From Candidatus Desantisiibacteriota bacterium (GTDB lineage: Bacteria; JACRDZ01): a stretch of DNA of 14,582 nt. The notes below the pieces were generated by a model that made no database searches, was not told the origin of the DNA, and worked only from the letters and a program-made list of their open reading frames with translations. A program made the translations under genes and the position numbers. Location of the stretch: contig JACQWU010000126.1 of assembly GCA_016209155.1 (NCBI GenBank), positions 2,550-17,131 on the forward strand, read 5' to 3'. Positions 1-8,028 of the stretch are shown here, piece by piece. Positions within the stretch are counted from its first letter, which is position 1, and every line of letters begins with the position of its first letter.

Positions 1-227
1 ACCCTATTTGCCTTAAGTTCCTTCTCGAGCAATAATGGAGCATTAATCCTTACATCAAGAAATGTTCCCCATGCTTTACCTTTTTTGCTCATAATCCTGT
101 TTGATTTTACATAACAATAAAGACATGAATATTCGCATCCCATATAAGGATTAATCACATATTCACCAAGATTAATACTGGTAGGATTTAATATTCTCTG
201 AATTTCAACTTCATTTATCTCAAACAT
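1..227 (-). CDS. SPL-like radical SAM protein, N-terminal fragment (runs off window start)
   Basis: Reading the minus strand from the ATG at 227 gives 75 residues without a stop before the window edge. Residues 26-39 carry NPYMGCEYSCLYCY, a CX3CX2C cluster (C31, C35, C38) that binds a 4Fe-4S cluster and S-adenosylmethionine. The NPYxGCxxxCxYCY form is typical of the SPL family (spore photoproduct lyase-like, Rv2578c-like) radical-SAM proteins, whose substrates are mostly unknown. The start is supported by a GGCAGGG Shine-Dalgarno-like stretch just upstream. That stretch lies inside a decayed copy of the 3' end of the radical-SAM gene now found at 9168-10484. The gene was therefore probably the translationally coupled downstream partner of that gene before the island separated them. 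The family call is good; the exact reaction cannot be told from this fragment. Confidence 0.8.
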   Translation of the reverse strand, partial: MFEINEVEIQRILNPTSINLGEYVINPYMGCEYSCLYCYVKSNRIMSKKGKAWGTFLDVRINAPLLLEKELKANR

Positions 228-271
228 TTTAATTCCCTGCCTTTTCAACTAAATTTTCCTAAAAAGCAATT
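225..271. repeat. Left flanking direct repeat of the defence island
   Basis: This stretch matches 9164-9209 in the same orientation, with four substitutions and three single-base indels. On the minus strand it reads as a decayed 3' end of a radical-SAM gene: NLVEKAGN-stop at 255-229, against NLIEKAGT-stop at 9194-9168. Several differences are synonymous or conservative, so this is a true coding fossil. An in-frame TAG and shifted bases upstream show decay. It overlaps the ribosome-binding site and start codon of the SPL-like gene. It may be an att-like site or a relic of insertion at the gene end. Confidence 0.7.
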
Positions 272-331
272 TTATAGCATATTCAATTTTGTAAATCAAA
301 TCTTTATCCATGTATTCAAATTATTTCTTTA

Positions 332-360
332 ATTTTATTGAAATTTCTGTTATATTTCAA
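332..360 (-). promoter_or_regulatory. Possible minus-strand promoter towards the SPL-like gene
   Basis: On the minus strand, TTGAAA (360-355) and TAAAAT (337-332) are separated by 17 bases, each one mismatch from the sigma-70 consensus. The pair could now drive the SPL-like gene at 227 from inside the island. The TTGAAAT/ATTTCAA inverted repeat (339-345 with 354-360) overlaps it and may be an operator or chance in AT-rich DNA. I see no convincing plus-strand promoter for hsdR here. The rest of 272-457 holds no gene I can support. Confidence 0.3.
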
Positions 361-457
361 ATGTCCAATTACCTATAAATATATTACCTTTAATATTTTT
401 ATGAATAAATTCCGAATATGAATAAGTGTTTTGATAATAATATGGAATTTAATAAAT

Positions 458-2728
458 ATGATCAATAAAAAAGATATGTCCGAAAGAGATATTTGTACAA
501 AATATATAACCCCTGCACTTCTGAAAGCAGGCTGGGATATACAGCTGCAAATAATGGAAGAGGTTAATCTTACAAAAGGGCGAGTTATTGTTCGCGGCAA
601 TCTTCATACTCGCGCAAAAAATAAACGCGCTGATTATATTCTTTATTACAAACCAAATATTCCAATCGCAATAATCGAAGCAAAAGACAATAATCATACA
701 GTTGGTGATGGGATGCAGCAGGCGCTAAGTTACGCGGAAATATGTGATGTTCCTTTTGTGTTTTCATCAAATGGCGATGCATTCCTATTTCACAATAAAT
801 TAGCAAAAGACGGTAAAATTGAAAAAGAAGTTACTTTAGATAAATTTCCATCTCCTCTTGAATTATGGCAACAATATTGTGAATCAAAAAGAATTGATAA
901 AACTCAAGAGGCAATTATAACTCAGGATTATTATGTTGATGGCAGCGGTAAAGCTCCAAGATATTACTACACTGCATTTCAAATTATATGGCGCTTATGG
1001 AAATCTAAAGCACGCAAGAGAATACTGTTTTTAGTTGATAGAAATATTCTGGCAGATCAGACCAAGACAAACGACTTTAAACCATTTGGTTCTGTTATGA
1101 CAAAAATCAAAAAACGTCAGGCAGATAAATCATACGAAATTTACCTCTCACTATATCAGGCAGTAACAGGTACTGAAGAAGAGCAAAACATATATAAACA
1201 ATTTTCTCCTGATTTCTTTGATCTGGTAATAATCGATGAATGCCACCGTGGAAGCGCGAAAGAGGATTCAAACTGGAGAGCTATTTTAGAATATTTCACA
1301 TCAGCTACGCAAATTGGCTTAACAGCAACCCCAAAAGAGACAAAGGAAGTATCAAATATTCATTACTTTGGAGATCCACTTTACACTTACTCTTTAAAAC
1401 AGGGAATAGAAGATGGCTTTCTTGCTCCTTATAAAGTAGTGAGAATTGATATTGATAAAGATCTGGCAGGCTGGCGTCCTGAAAAAGGGAAAAGAGATAA
1501 ATATGGCAATGAGATTGAAGATAGAATTTATAATCAGAGTGATTTAGATAAAAAACTAATACTCGAAAAAAGAACAGAACTGGTAGCGCAAAAAATATCA
1601 GAATTTTTAAAAGCAACAAACCGCTATGATAAAACCATTGTTTTCTGTGAGAATATTGATCATGCTGAAAGGATGCGTCAGGCACTTGTTAATGAAAATT
1701 TTGATTTAGCAGCTGAAAATGATAAATATGTTATGCGCATAACAGGAGATAATGAAGAAGGAAAAGCAGAGCTGGATAATTTTATTAATCCGGAATCAAT
1801 ATATCCTGTGATTGCCACAACATCAAAATTAATGTCAACAGGAGTTGATGCTCAAACATGTAAGCTGATAGTTCTTGATCAAACAATTCAATCTATGACA
1901 GAGTTTAAACAGATAATAGGACGCGGTACAAGAATAAATGAAGATTATGATAAATTCTACTTCACAATAATGGATTTTAAAAAAGCAACAGAACTTTTTG
2001 CTGATCCGGATTTTGACGGAGATCCGGTACAGATTCACAATCCAGGTCCGGATGATCCTCCAGTACCTCCTGATGATATTACAGATGATCCGCCAGAGGA
2101 TTCACCAGAACCAACGATAATTGATATATTTCCTAATGGAGGAGATGAACCACCCGGTGTAATTTATAGATTTGTAGTTGATGATGTCCCTGTTAAAGTT
2201 ATTGCTGAAAGAGTGCAATATTACGGTAAAGACGGCAGACTCATGACCGAATCGCTTAAAGACTATACAAAAAATACAATCACAAAAGAGTTTAAATCCT
2301 TAAATGATTTTTTAAAATACTGGTCTGACGCGGAAAAAAAAGATGCAATAATACATGAGCTGGAATCACATGGAATTTTTTTTGAAGCATTAAAAGAAGA
2401 AGTTGGAAAAGACTATGACCCATTTGATATGATTTGTCATATTGCATGGGGACAACCACCTCTAACTCGCAGGGAACGGGCAAACAATGTAAAAAAACGC
2501 GATAGTTTTACAAAGTACGGAGTCATAGCAAAAAAAGTTTTAGATGCATTGCTTGATAAATATGCCGACCAGGGAATAAAACATATAGAAGGTTTTAATG
2601 TTTTAACCATCCAACCTCTTTCAGCAATTGGAACACCAAAAGAAATTGTAGATGCTTTTGGAGGTAAAGACAATTACGTTACCGCAGTACACGAACTGGA
2701 GCAGGAACTATACAGAATAAGCGCTTAA
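458..2728 (+). CDS. hsdR: Type I restriction enzyme R subunit (HsdR, EcoEI-like) lacking Walker A segment
   Basis: This is the restriction and translocation subunit of a type I R-M complex. It would cleave unmethylated DNA after ATP-driven translocation. In the 756-residue product the N-terminal PD-(D/E)xK nuclease is present (D59, then EAK at 74-76). Helicase motifs DECH (260-263), GLTATP (287-292) and QIIGRGTR (485-492) follow, then an acidic, proline-rich linker and the EcoEI-type C-terminal domain. The Walker A P-loop is missing. Homologues run from PRYYQ through about 30 residues ending in GTGKT to YTAFQIIW, whereas here PRYY (167-170) joins YTAFQIIW directly (DNA near 965-970). The protein should not bind ATP normally and is probably dead for restriction. 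I prefer ATG 458 to the in-frame TTG at 431, because family members begin about here with [14 protein letters not shown]. The ribosome-binding site is weak. hsdM follows after 22 bases. Confidence 0.9.
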   Translation: MINKKDMSERDICTKYITPALLKAGWDIQLQIMEEVNLTKGRVIVRGNLHTRAKNKRADYILYYKPNIPIAIIEAKDNNHTVGDGMQQALSYAEICDVPFVFSSNGDAFLFHNKLAKDGKIEKEVTLDKFPSPLELWQQYCESKRIDKTQEAIITQDYYVDGSGKAPRYYYTAFQIIWRLWKSKARKRILFLVDRNILADQTKTNDFKPFGSVMTKIKKRQADKSYEIYLSLYQAVTGTEEEQNIYKQFSPDFFDLVIIDECHRGSAKEDSNWRAILEYFTSATQIGLTATPKETKEVSNIHYFGDPLYTYSLKQGIEDGFLAPYKVVRIDIDKDLAGWRPEKGKRDKYGNEIEDRIYNQSDLDKKLILEKRTELVAQKISEFLKATNRYDKTIVFCENIDHAERMRQALVNENFDLAAENDKYVMRITGDNEEGKAELDNFINPESIYPVIATTSKLMSTGVDAQTCKLIVLDQTIQSMTEFKQIIGRGTRINEDYDKFYFTIMDFKKATELFADPDFDGDPVQIHNPGPDDPPVPPDDITDDPPEDSPEPTIIDIFPNGGDEPPGVIYRFVVDDVPVKVIAERVQYYGKDGRLMTESLKDYTKNTITKEFKSLNDFLKYWSDAEKKDAIIHELESHGIFFEALKEEVGKDYDPFDMICHIAWGQPPLTRRERANNVKKRDSFTKYGVIAKKVLDALLDKYADQGIKHIEGFNVLTIQPLSAIGTPKEIVDAFGGKDNYVTAVHELEQELYRISA

Positions 2729-2750
2729 TCGAAAATCGGAGAAAAAATAA

Positions 2751-4214
2751 ATGTCAATAACTACCCTTATAAAAATGATACAGGACATAATGCGTAAAGA
2801 CGTTGGTGTTGATGGTGACGCACAGCGTATAAGTCAGATAGGATGGATGCTCTTTCTTAAAATATTTGACGACAAAGAAAAAGAATGGGAAATAACAATT
2901 CCGGATTATAAATCTCCAATCCCAAGCCGATTTCAATGGTCAAACTGGGCAAGAAATCCTGAGGGAATGACAGGTGAAGAACTTATAGAATTTATTAATA
3001 TTGAGCTTTTCCCAAAATTAAAAACTTTAGCAACAAAAGCAGGTTCTGACGAACGCGCGCGAGTTGTTGGCGCAGTGTTTGAAGATGGATACAACTACAT
3101 GAAATCAGGAACACTGCTAAGGCAAGTAGTAAATATCATACAAGAAGATCTGGATTTTAATTCATCCACAGACAGACACATGTTTAATGATATTTACGAA
3201 AAAATTCTTAAAGACTTACAATCAGCGGGTAATGCCGGAGAATACTACACACCAAGAGCAGTAACACAATTTATGGTTGAAATGATAAATCCGCGATTGG
3301 GTGAAAAAGTGCTTGATCCGGCCTGCGGAACAGGTGGATTTTTAGCGAATACAATAGAACATTTAAGAAAACAGGTTAAAAATAAAGAACACGAGAAACA
3401 GTTGCAAGACTCAATAAATGGAGTAGAGAAAAAACCCTTGCCTCATTTATTGGCAACAACAAACATGCTTCTGCATGGTATTGAAGTACCATCAAAAATA
3501 AGACATGATAATACACTCGCAAAGCCATTAATATCTTATGGCCCGGAAGACCGTGTTCATTGTATTATAACAAATCCTACATTTGGCGGAATGGAAGAAG
3601 ATGGAGTAGAATCAAATTTTCCAAAAAGCTTTCAAACTCGTGAAACAGCAGATTTATTTTTAGTGCTTATAATACATCTTTTAAAACCAAACGGCAAAGC
3701 AGGAATAGTTCTGCCTGATGGAACACTGTTTGGTGAAGGAATTAAAACCCGTATAAAAGAAAAACTTTTGGAAGAATGCAATTTGCACACAATTGTCCGT
3801 TTGCCAAACGGTGTTTTTAGCCCGTATACTGGAATAAAAACAAACCTGCTTTTTTTTACCAAAGGCGAAAAAACAAAAAATATCTGGTACTACGAACATC
3901 CATATCCGGAAGGATGCAAATCATACAATAAAACAAAACCAATGAGCATAGAAGAATTTGAGCCGGAAAAAAAATGGTGGAAAAAAAGAGCAGAAAATGA
4001 ACAAGCATGGAAAGTCTCAATAGAACAAATAAAAGCAAACAACTATAATCTGGATATAAAAAATCCAAATACTCAAGCTGAAGTTCATGCCGATCCCAAA
4101 GACATACTTAAAGACTATAACCTCCTTTCAAAAGAGATAGAACAAATTAGAAACAAACTGAAAAAAGAGTTGTCCACTGCTTGGGAGAAAGTAAATAATG
4201 AATTTTTTATTTGA
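2751..4214 (+). CDS. hsdM: Type I restriction-modification DNA methyltransferase subunit (HsdM)
   Basis: This 487-residue N6-adenine methyltransferase is the catalytic part of the M2S modification core and is of normal family length. It has an N-terminal helical HsdM domain (about 1-135), then the methyltransferase domain beginning near NAGEYYTPR (about 161-169). The S-adenosylmethionine motif DPACGTGGF is at about 189-197. The catalytic motif reads NPTF (275-278) where the family normally has NPPF; ACA replaces the usual proline codon at 3579-3581. The tail is a coiled-coil-like helical segment that should contact HsdS. A GGAGAAAA ribosome-binding site precedes the ATG. The stop codon lies 17 bases inside hsdS, so translation is probably coupled. 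The subunit assignment is firm; activity is doubtful because of the motif change. Confidence 0.93.
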   Translation: MSITTLIKMIQDIMRKDVGVDGDAQRISQIGWMLFLKIFDDKEKEWEITIPDYKSPIPSRFQWSNWARNPEGMTGEELIEFINIELFPKLKTLATKAGSDERARVVGAVFEDGYNYMKSGTLLRQVVNIIQEDLDFNSSTDRHMFNDIYEKILKDLQSAGNAGEYYTPRAVTQFMVEMINPRLGEKVLDPACGTGGFLANTIEHLRKQVKNKEHEKQLQDSINGVEKKPLPHLLATTNMLLHGIEVPSKIRHDNTLAKPLISYGPEDRVHCIITNPTFGGMEEDGVESNFPKSFQTRETADLFLVLIIHLLKPNGKAGIVLPDGTLFGEGIKTRIKEKLLEECNLHTIVRLPNGVFSPYTGIKTNLLFFTKGEKTKNIWYYEHPYPEGCKSYNKTKPMSIEEFEPEKKWWKKRAENEQAWKVSIEQIKANNYNLDIKNPNTQAEVHADPKDILKDYNLLSKEIEQIRNKLKKELSTAWEKVNNEFFI

Positions 4215-4318
4215 TAACTTTGAAGCTTTGATCGACGCTCCTAATGGAATAAAAAAAATTAAAGAGATGATACTGCAACTTGCAGTGCAGGGGAAGCTTG
4301 TAGATTTTTGGAAAAAAC

Positions 4319-4327
4319 AAAAAAAAA
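4319..4327 (+). repeat. A9 homopolymer at the hsdS frame break
   Basis: Nine consecutive As directly follow A6-C. The upstream frame reads CAA AAA AAA ATA and the downstream frame reads AAA AAT AAC GAG, so adding one A (or a -1 slip on A-AAA-AAA) restores HsdS. Homopolymers of this length are known to change length during replication and to cause RNA polymerase slippage. Confidence 0.7.
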
Positions 4328-4874
4328 TAACGAGCAATTATATAAAGAGGGGAAACTTAAAAAACAGAAAGAATTTGAAGTAGTTAAAAATGAAGAAATC
4401 CCTTATGAAATCCCACAAGGCTGGATTTGGGATAGAATTGGTAACACTGGAATAATATTTAATGGTGATAGTTTAAACTCAAAACAGAAAGAATGTTACA
4501 GCAATTGTAAAAATGGATTACCCTATATTTCAACAAAACATGTTGGATACGGTTCTAAAATTACTAACTATAAAGTGGAAATGAAGATACCATATGATGA
4601 ACCAAAATTTAGAATCGCACATAGTAATTCTGTTTTAATTTGTTCCGAAGGTGGTAGTGCTGGTAAAAAAATAGGTCTCATTGATAGAGATATTTGTTTC
4701 GGGAATAAGCTTTATGCAAATGAAACATTCTTGGGAATAACACCTAATTATATATACTATTTCTATCAAACTCCTTTTTTCTTTTATGAATTTAAAAAAA
4801 GGATGACTGGTATCATTGGTGGTATTTCAATAAATAGTTTCATAAATATTCCTATACCTATTCCTCCTACATTA

Positions 4875-4924
4875 GAACAAAAACGTATTGTTGCCAAAGT
4901 TGACGAGCTTATGGCTCTTTGTGA
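4875..4924 (+). repeat. hsdS central conserved repeat, copy 1
   Basis: This 50-bp stretch is a direct repeat of 5724-5773 with only two differences seen (cgt/cgc and gag/gaa). It encodes EQKRIVAKVDELMALC at the end of the first recognition half of HsdS. Such repeats bracket the recognition domains and allow recombination that swaps or moves them. Confidence 0.8.
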
Positions 4925-5723
4925 TGAGCTGGAAAAAAAGAAGGAAAAACAAAATAAAAAACGCATATCATTAAATAATGCATCATTAGATAAGCTGCTT
5001 AAATCAACTAAACAATCAGATTTTAATTATAATTTTAAAATCATTACTGACAATTTCGATATAATTTATAACACCCCTGAAAACGTAAAAAACTTAAAAC
5101 AGGCAATTCTTCAACTTGCAGTACAAGGCAAACTCGTCCCTCAAGACCCAAACGACGAACCTGCAAGTGTACTTTTGAAAAAAATAAAGAATGAGAAAGA
5201 AAAATTAATTAAAGAAGGAAAAATAAAAAAACAAGAACCTCTACCGGAAATAACAGAACAAGAAAAACCTTTTGAATTGCCAAAGGGGTGGGAGTGCTGC
5301 AGACTTGGGAATGTTACTAATTATGCATTAACCCAAAAAATAGAACCATCAAGCCTTAAATCTGAAATATGGGTTTTAGAACTTGAAGATATAGAAAAAG
5401 AAACTTCCAGAATTATTAAAAAAATGAGATTTGCAGAAAGACAATCTAAAAGTACTAAAAATGTATTTAATACTGGTGATGTCATATACGGTAAGTTACG
5501 TCCATATTTAGACAAGGTTATTATTGCAGACGAACCAGGAGTGTGTACAACGGAAATGATACCAGTTAATGGATATGGTTTTATATCACCACAATATCTT
5601 AGGTGGTTCTTAAAATCTCCATATTTCATAGAATATGCAAACTCTTCAACACACGGAATGAAAATGCCAAGATTGGGAACCGATAGAGCTTTAAATTCAA
5701 TTTGTACTTTACCTCCTCTCAAC

Positions 5724-5773
5724 GAACAAAAACGCATTGTTGCCAAAGTTGACGAACTTATGGCTCTTTGTGA
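5724..5773 (+). repeat. hsdS distal conserved repeat, copy 2
   Basis: This is the second copy of the 50-bp direct repeat at 4875-4924, about 850 bp downstream, and encodes the same EQKRIVAKVDELMALC helix. Homologous recombination between the copies would delete one recognition half. Confidence 0.8.
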
Positions 5774-5944
5774 CAATCTAGAAAATAAATTAACATCCAT
5801 CAGTCACAAAAGTGAGAAAATGATAAACGCAATAGCAAATAAGATAGGGTATAAATGAATATCGAAGCATAATTGGATAGTTTTAAGAAATTTATGGGAA
5901 TTATTAATAATAATTAAGTTGTTTCTCATAGAAGGTAATAAAAA

Positions 5945-6979
5945 ATGGAACTAAAAGATTATAAAAGTGTTGTTAATTATTTAAATAGTAAAAAACGAGA
6001 AAAGCATCTTTTGTTGGGTAATGGTTTTAGTATGTCTTATGATAGGACTATCTTTTCTTACAATGCATTGAGTGACTTTCTAAACCAGTCAGAGGATAAG
6101 TTACTTAAAAAACTATTTAGTATAATCAATACGCGTAATTTTGAGTTGATAATGAAACAGCTGGATGTTTTTTATGAATTAGCAAAAGAGTTTTCAAAAG
6201 ATAAGAATTTCGCAAAAAATGTAATAATCGCAAGAGATTCCTTAAAAACAAAACTTATTGATGCGATAACCACATTACATCCAGAGCATGTTTTTAAAAT
6301 TCCTGAAGAAAAGAGTCTCAAATGTGCTGATTTTCTTAATGAATATCTTGGCTCTGGAGGACATGTATTTTCGACTAATTATGATTTGTTATTGTATTGG
6401 GTGCTTATGAAAAACAAAGAACGGTTAACCAACATTGAAGATGGTTTTGGTCGTGACCTTATTGAAAAAGATGCATTTGAGTCGGATTGTCAACCTGAGT
6501 TTGGTGAGTTAGAGTGGGGAAATAACAGGAATGTTCAGTGTGTTCATTATGTACACGGGGCATTACATTTATTTGATTCAGGAGTAGCTATTAGGAAAGA
6601 AACATATGATGGAGAATTTTTACTAGAGAATATTAAAAAACGTATAGAAAAGAAAGAATACCCAATCTTTGTTACTGCTGGTGATGGAAAGCAAAAGCTT
6701 GACCATATACTGCATAATCAATATTTAGACTATTGCTATAAGCAATTGTCTTCAATACAGGGATCCTTAATAACATTTGGTTTCAACTTTGGAGCTTATG
6801 ATAAGCACATTATTGATGCAATTAATAAGGCAGCTAAACAAGATAAATCAAAACGACTTTGGAGTATATATATTGGAGTTTATTCAGATGAGGACAAAAG
6901 GCATATTGAGAGTATTAGCTCAAAGTTTAAATGTAAAGTTAATCTCTTTGATTCTAAAACCGTTTCTATTTGGGAATAA
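5945..6979 (+). CDS. DUF4917 family SIR2-like protein, putative NAD-linked defence effector
   Basis: This is an intact 344-residue protein with the pattern I recognise as DUF4917, a family with SIR2-like sequence features. LLGNGFSMSYD at 23-33 resembles the nucleotide-binding start of SIR2-like proteins. STNYD at 143-147 matches the TTNYD-type motif, and HYVHG (H204) corresponds to the catalytic histidine region. GFNFGAYDKHI at 279-289 matches the C-terminal G-x-S-x-x-D-x-H-I type motif. SIR2-like proteins in defence islands often deplete NAD+; this function is inferred and not shown for this family. There is no signal peptide or membrane segment. A GAAGGT ribosome-binding site precedes the ATG, 86 bases after hsdS. 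It is the only island gene without a visible lesion. It could also be a metabolic or regulatory NAD-binding protein. Confidence 0.8.
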   Translation: MELKDYKSVVNYLNSKKREKHLLLGNGFSMSYDRTIFSYNALSDFLNQSEDKLLKKLFSIINTRNFELIMKQLDVFYELAKEFSKDKNFAKNVIIARDSLKTKLIDAITTLHPEHVFKIPEEKSLKCADFLNEYLGSGGHVFSTNYDLLLYWVLMKNKERLTNIEDGFGRDLIEKDAFESDCQPEFGELEWGNNRNVQCVHYVHGALHLFDSGVAIRKETYDGEFLLENIKKRIEKKEYPIFVTAGDGKQKLDHILHNQYLDYCYKQLSSIQGSLITFGFNFGAYDKHIIDAINKAAKQDKSKRLWSIYIGVYSDEDKRHIESISSKFKCKVNLFDSKTVSIWE

Positions 6980-7060
6980 TAAATTTTTCTGTTTATTTGG
7001 AGTTTATTAAAAAAAGATTATAAATATTCTTAAAAAGGAAAATCATATAAATGGGAATAA

Positions 7061-7364
7061 TGGGGTTTGCCATTGACATGGGACAAATTAAGACAAAAAA
7101 GTACATTATGTACTAATTTTAATTTAATCAAAGACTGGGTGTATCCCGATAATATCATCAAAGCCGATATTTAGCGGAATTGTTAGATATTGTGAAAGAT
7201 AATAAATATAATTTTATAAATAATAGTTACAATAAAAAATTAAAGAGATATTAAAATTTTATAATATAAGCTATGAAAATATTAAATATGGTACAAATAA
7301 AAAAACCACATGCAACATACAAAAATCAATTAAAGAAATTCTAGCGACGTTGTTTTTTAAGTGA
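7061..7364 (+). pseudogene. Relic of an unidentified gene, in three frames
   Basis: Three open segments follow one another, each continuing the last after a one-base shift. The first (7061-7171) begins WGLPLTWDKLRQKS and ends VYPDNIIKADI. The second (7174-7254) begins AELLDIVKDNKYNF and ends NKKLKRY. The third (7251-7364) begins LKFYNISYENIKYG and ends IKEILATLFFK. Both shifts are in the same direction, as expected for single-base losses, and a TAA sits just before the first piece. I do not recognise the family. Fragments of this length arise by chance in AT-rich DNA, so the call is tentative. Apart from this, the 440 bases between the DUF4917 gene and darT hold no gene I can support. Confidence 0.35.
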
Positions 7365-7421
7365 TTTATTATTTTGGTTTTTAATATTTCTATTTTTTCT
7401 TTAATAAGCTAAAGGTATTGT

Positions 7422-8015
7422 ATGAATAGAAATGATATACCTGAATTACATTTTATTACATATATTGAAAATATCCCATCTATATTGCGGTATGGAATTT
7501 TATCTCATAATAAAATAAAAACGCAAAAATTGAACTATTGTGATATTTCAGAGTAAGGAGTTCAAGATCGAAGGGCAGTTAAAAGAATTCCCAATATAAA
7601 TAAGAGCTTACATGATTATGCTAACCTGTATTTTGATGCACATAATCCGATGTTAAGTGCAAGAAGGTCAAAAAATGATATTATTTGTGTTCTTAGAATA
7701 AAAAATACAATTTTAGAAATTGAAGGTGTAATTGTAACGGATAAAAATGCTGCAAGGGATTGCTGGTTTAAAACAGTTAATGAAGGATTGCCATTATTGA
7801 GTACAGATGAAATTTTTTCAACTTATTGGACTAAAAATGATGATTATTTAGAGAAAGAGAGGTTAAAAGGAATAAAGTGTGCGGAAGTTTTAGTTCCATA
7901 TTGCGTTAAACCGGATTATATTTTCGGGGCTTATGTTGCTAATGAAATAGCTTTAAATAAATTATGTAAAATTTCAAATATAAATGTTATAATTAAAAAT
8001 AATCTATTTTTTTAA
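7422..8015 (+). pseudogene. darT: DarT-like DNA ADP-ribosyltransferase toxin (DUF4433), interrupted by in-frame TAA
   Basis: DarT transfers ADP-ribose from NAD+ onto thymidine in single-stranded DNA and blocks replication. The frame from ATG 7422 spans 198 codons and is interrupted only by TAA at codon 45 (7554-7556). The first part reads ELHFITYIENIPSILRYGIL, a family-typical start. After the stop come VQDRR (47-51), LHDYANLYFDAHNPML, TDKNAARDCWF and AEVLVP, whose glutamate (residue 155) corresponds to the catalytic Glu. No frameshift is present, so a single base change would restore a full-length toxin. AAAGG lies upstream of the start. Re-initiation at ATG 7650 would give a 121-residue C-terminal piece without the NAD-binding N-terminus. 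darG follows after 13 bases, the normal toxin-antitoxin order. Family call is firm; the toxin is almost certainly off unless the stop is read through. Confidence 0.88.
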
Positions 8016-8028
8016 AGAGGTATTAATT

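Larger units (their letters stand above)
4198..5858 (+). pseudogene. hsdS: Type I restriction-modification specificity subunit (HsdS), frameshifted at A9 tract
   Basis: HsdS carries two target-recognition domains that set the DNA sequence read by the complex. Translation from ATG 4198 gives a typical start (FEALIDAPNG, then LQLAVQGKLV) but then runs out of frame to a stop at 4381-4383. The remaining protein is open in the -1 frame through to 5858. The switch falls in a run of nine As at 4319-4327. A one-base shift there gives a continuous product of about 553 residues: WKKQKKNNEQLYKEG, first recognition domain from about IPQGW, conserved EQKRIVAKVDELMALCD, repeated LQLAVQGKLVPQDP, second recognition domain from LPKGW, and a second EQKRIVAKVDELMALCD. 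An internal TTG at 4308 could start a 516-residue form. The A9 run could be a phase switch, a slippage site, a mutation or a sequencing error. Confidence 0.85.

Noticed and set aside
310-378. Small frame of 22 codons upstream of hsdR (MYSNYFFN...)
   Set aside because: No ribosome-binding site and composition as expected by chance in AT-rich DNA.
950-955. GSGKA in HsdR as a displaced Walker A motif
   Set aside because: DG(S/T)GKxPRYY is the normal segment just upstream of the deleted region in the family and lacks the hydrophobic strand of a P-loop.
5321-5800. A 159-codon open frame on the minus strand inside hsdS
   Set aside because: It is the antisense shadow of the conserved HsdS second half; its repeated RAISSSTLAT string is the reverse of the KVDELMA repeat.
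6777-7010. 77-codon frame overlapping the end of the DUF4917 gene
   Set aside because: It is an alternate-frame shadow of the conserved GFNFGAYDKHI region and has no family features.
7051-7116. Short frame MGIMGFAIDMGQ... with a GGAAAA upstream
   Set aside because: Only about 20 codons, and it overlaps the better-supported relic frame; no recognisable family.
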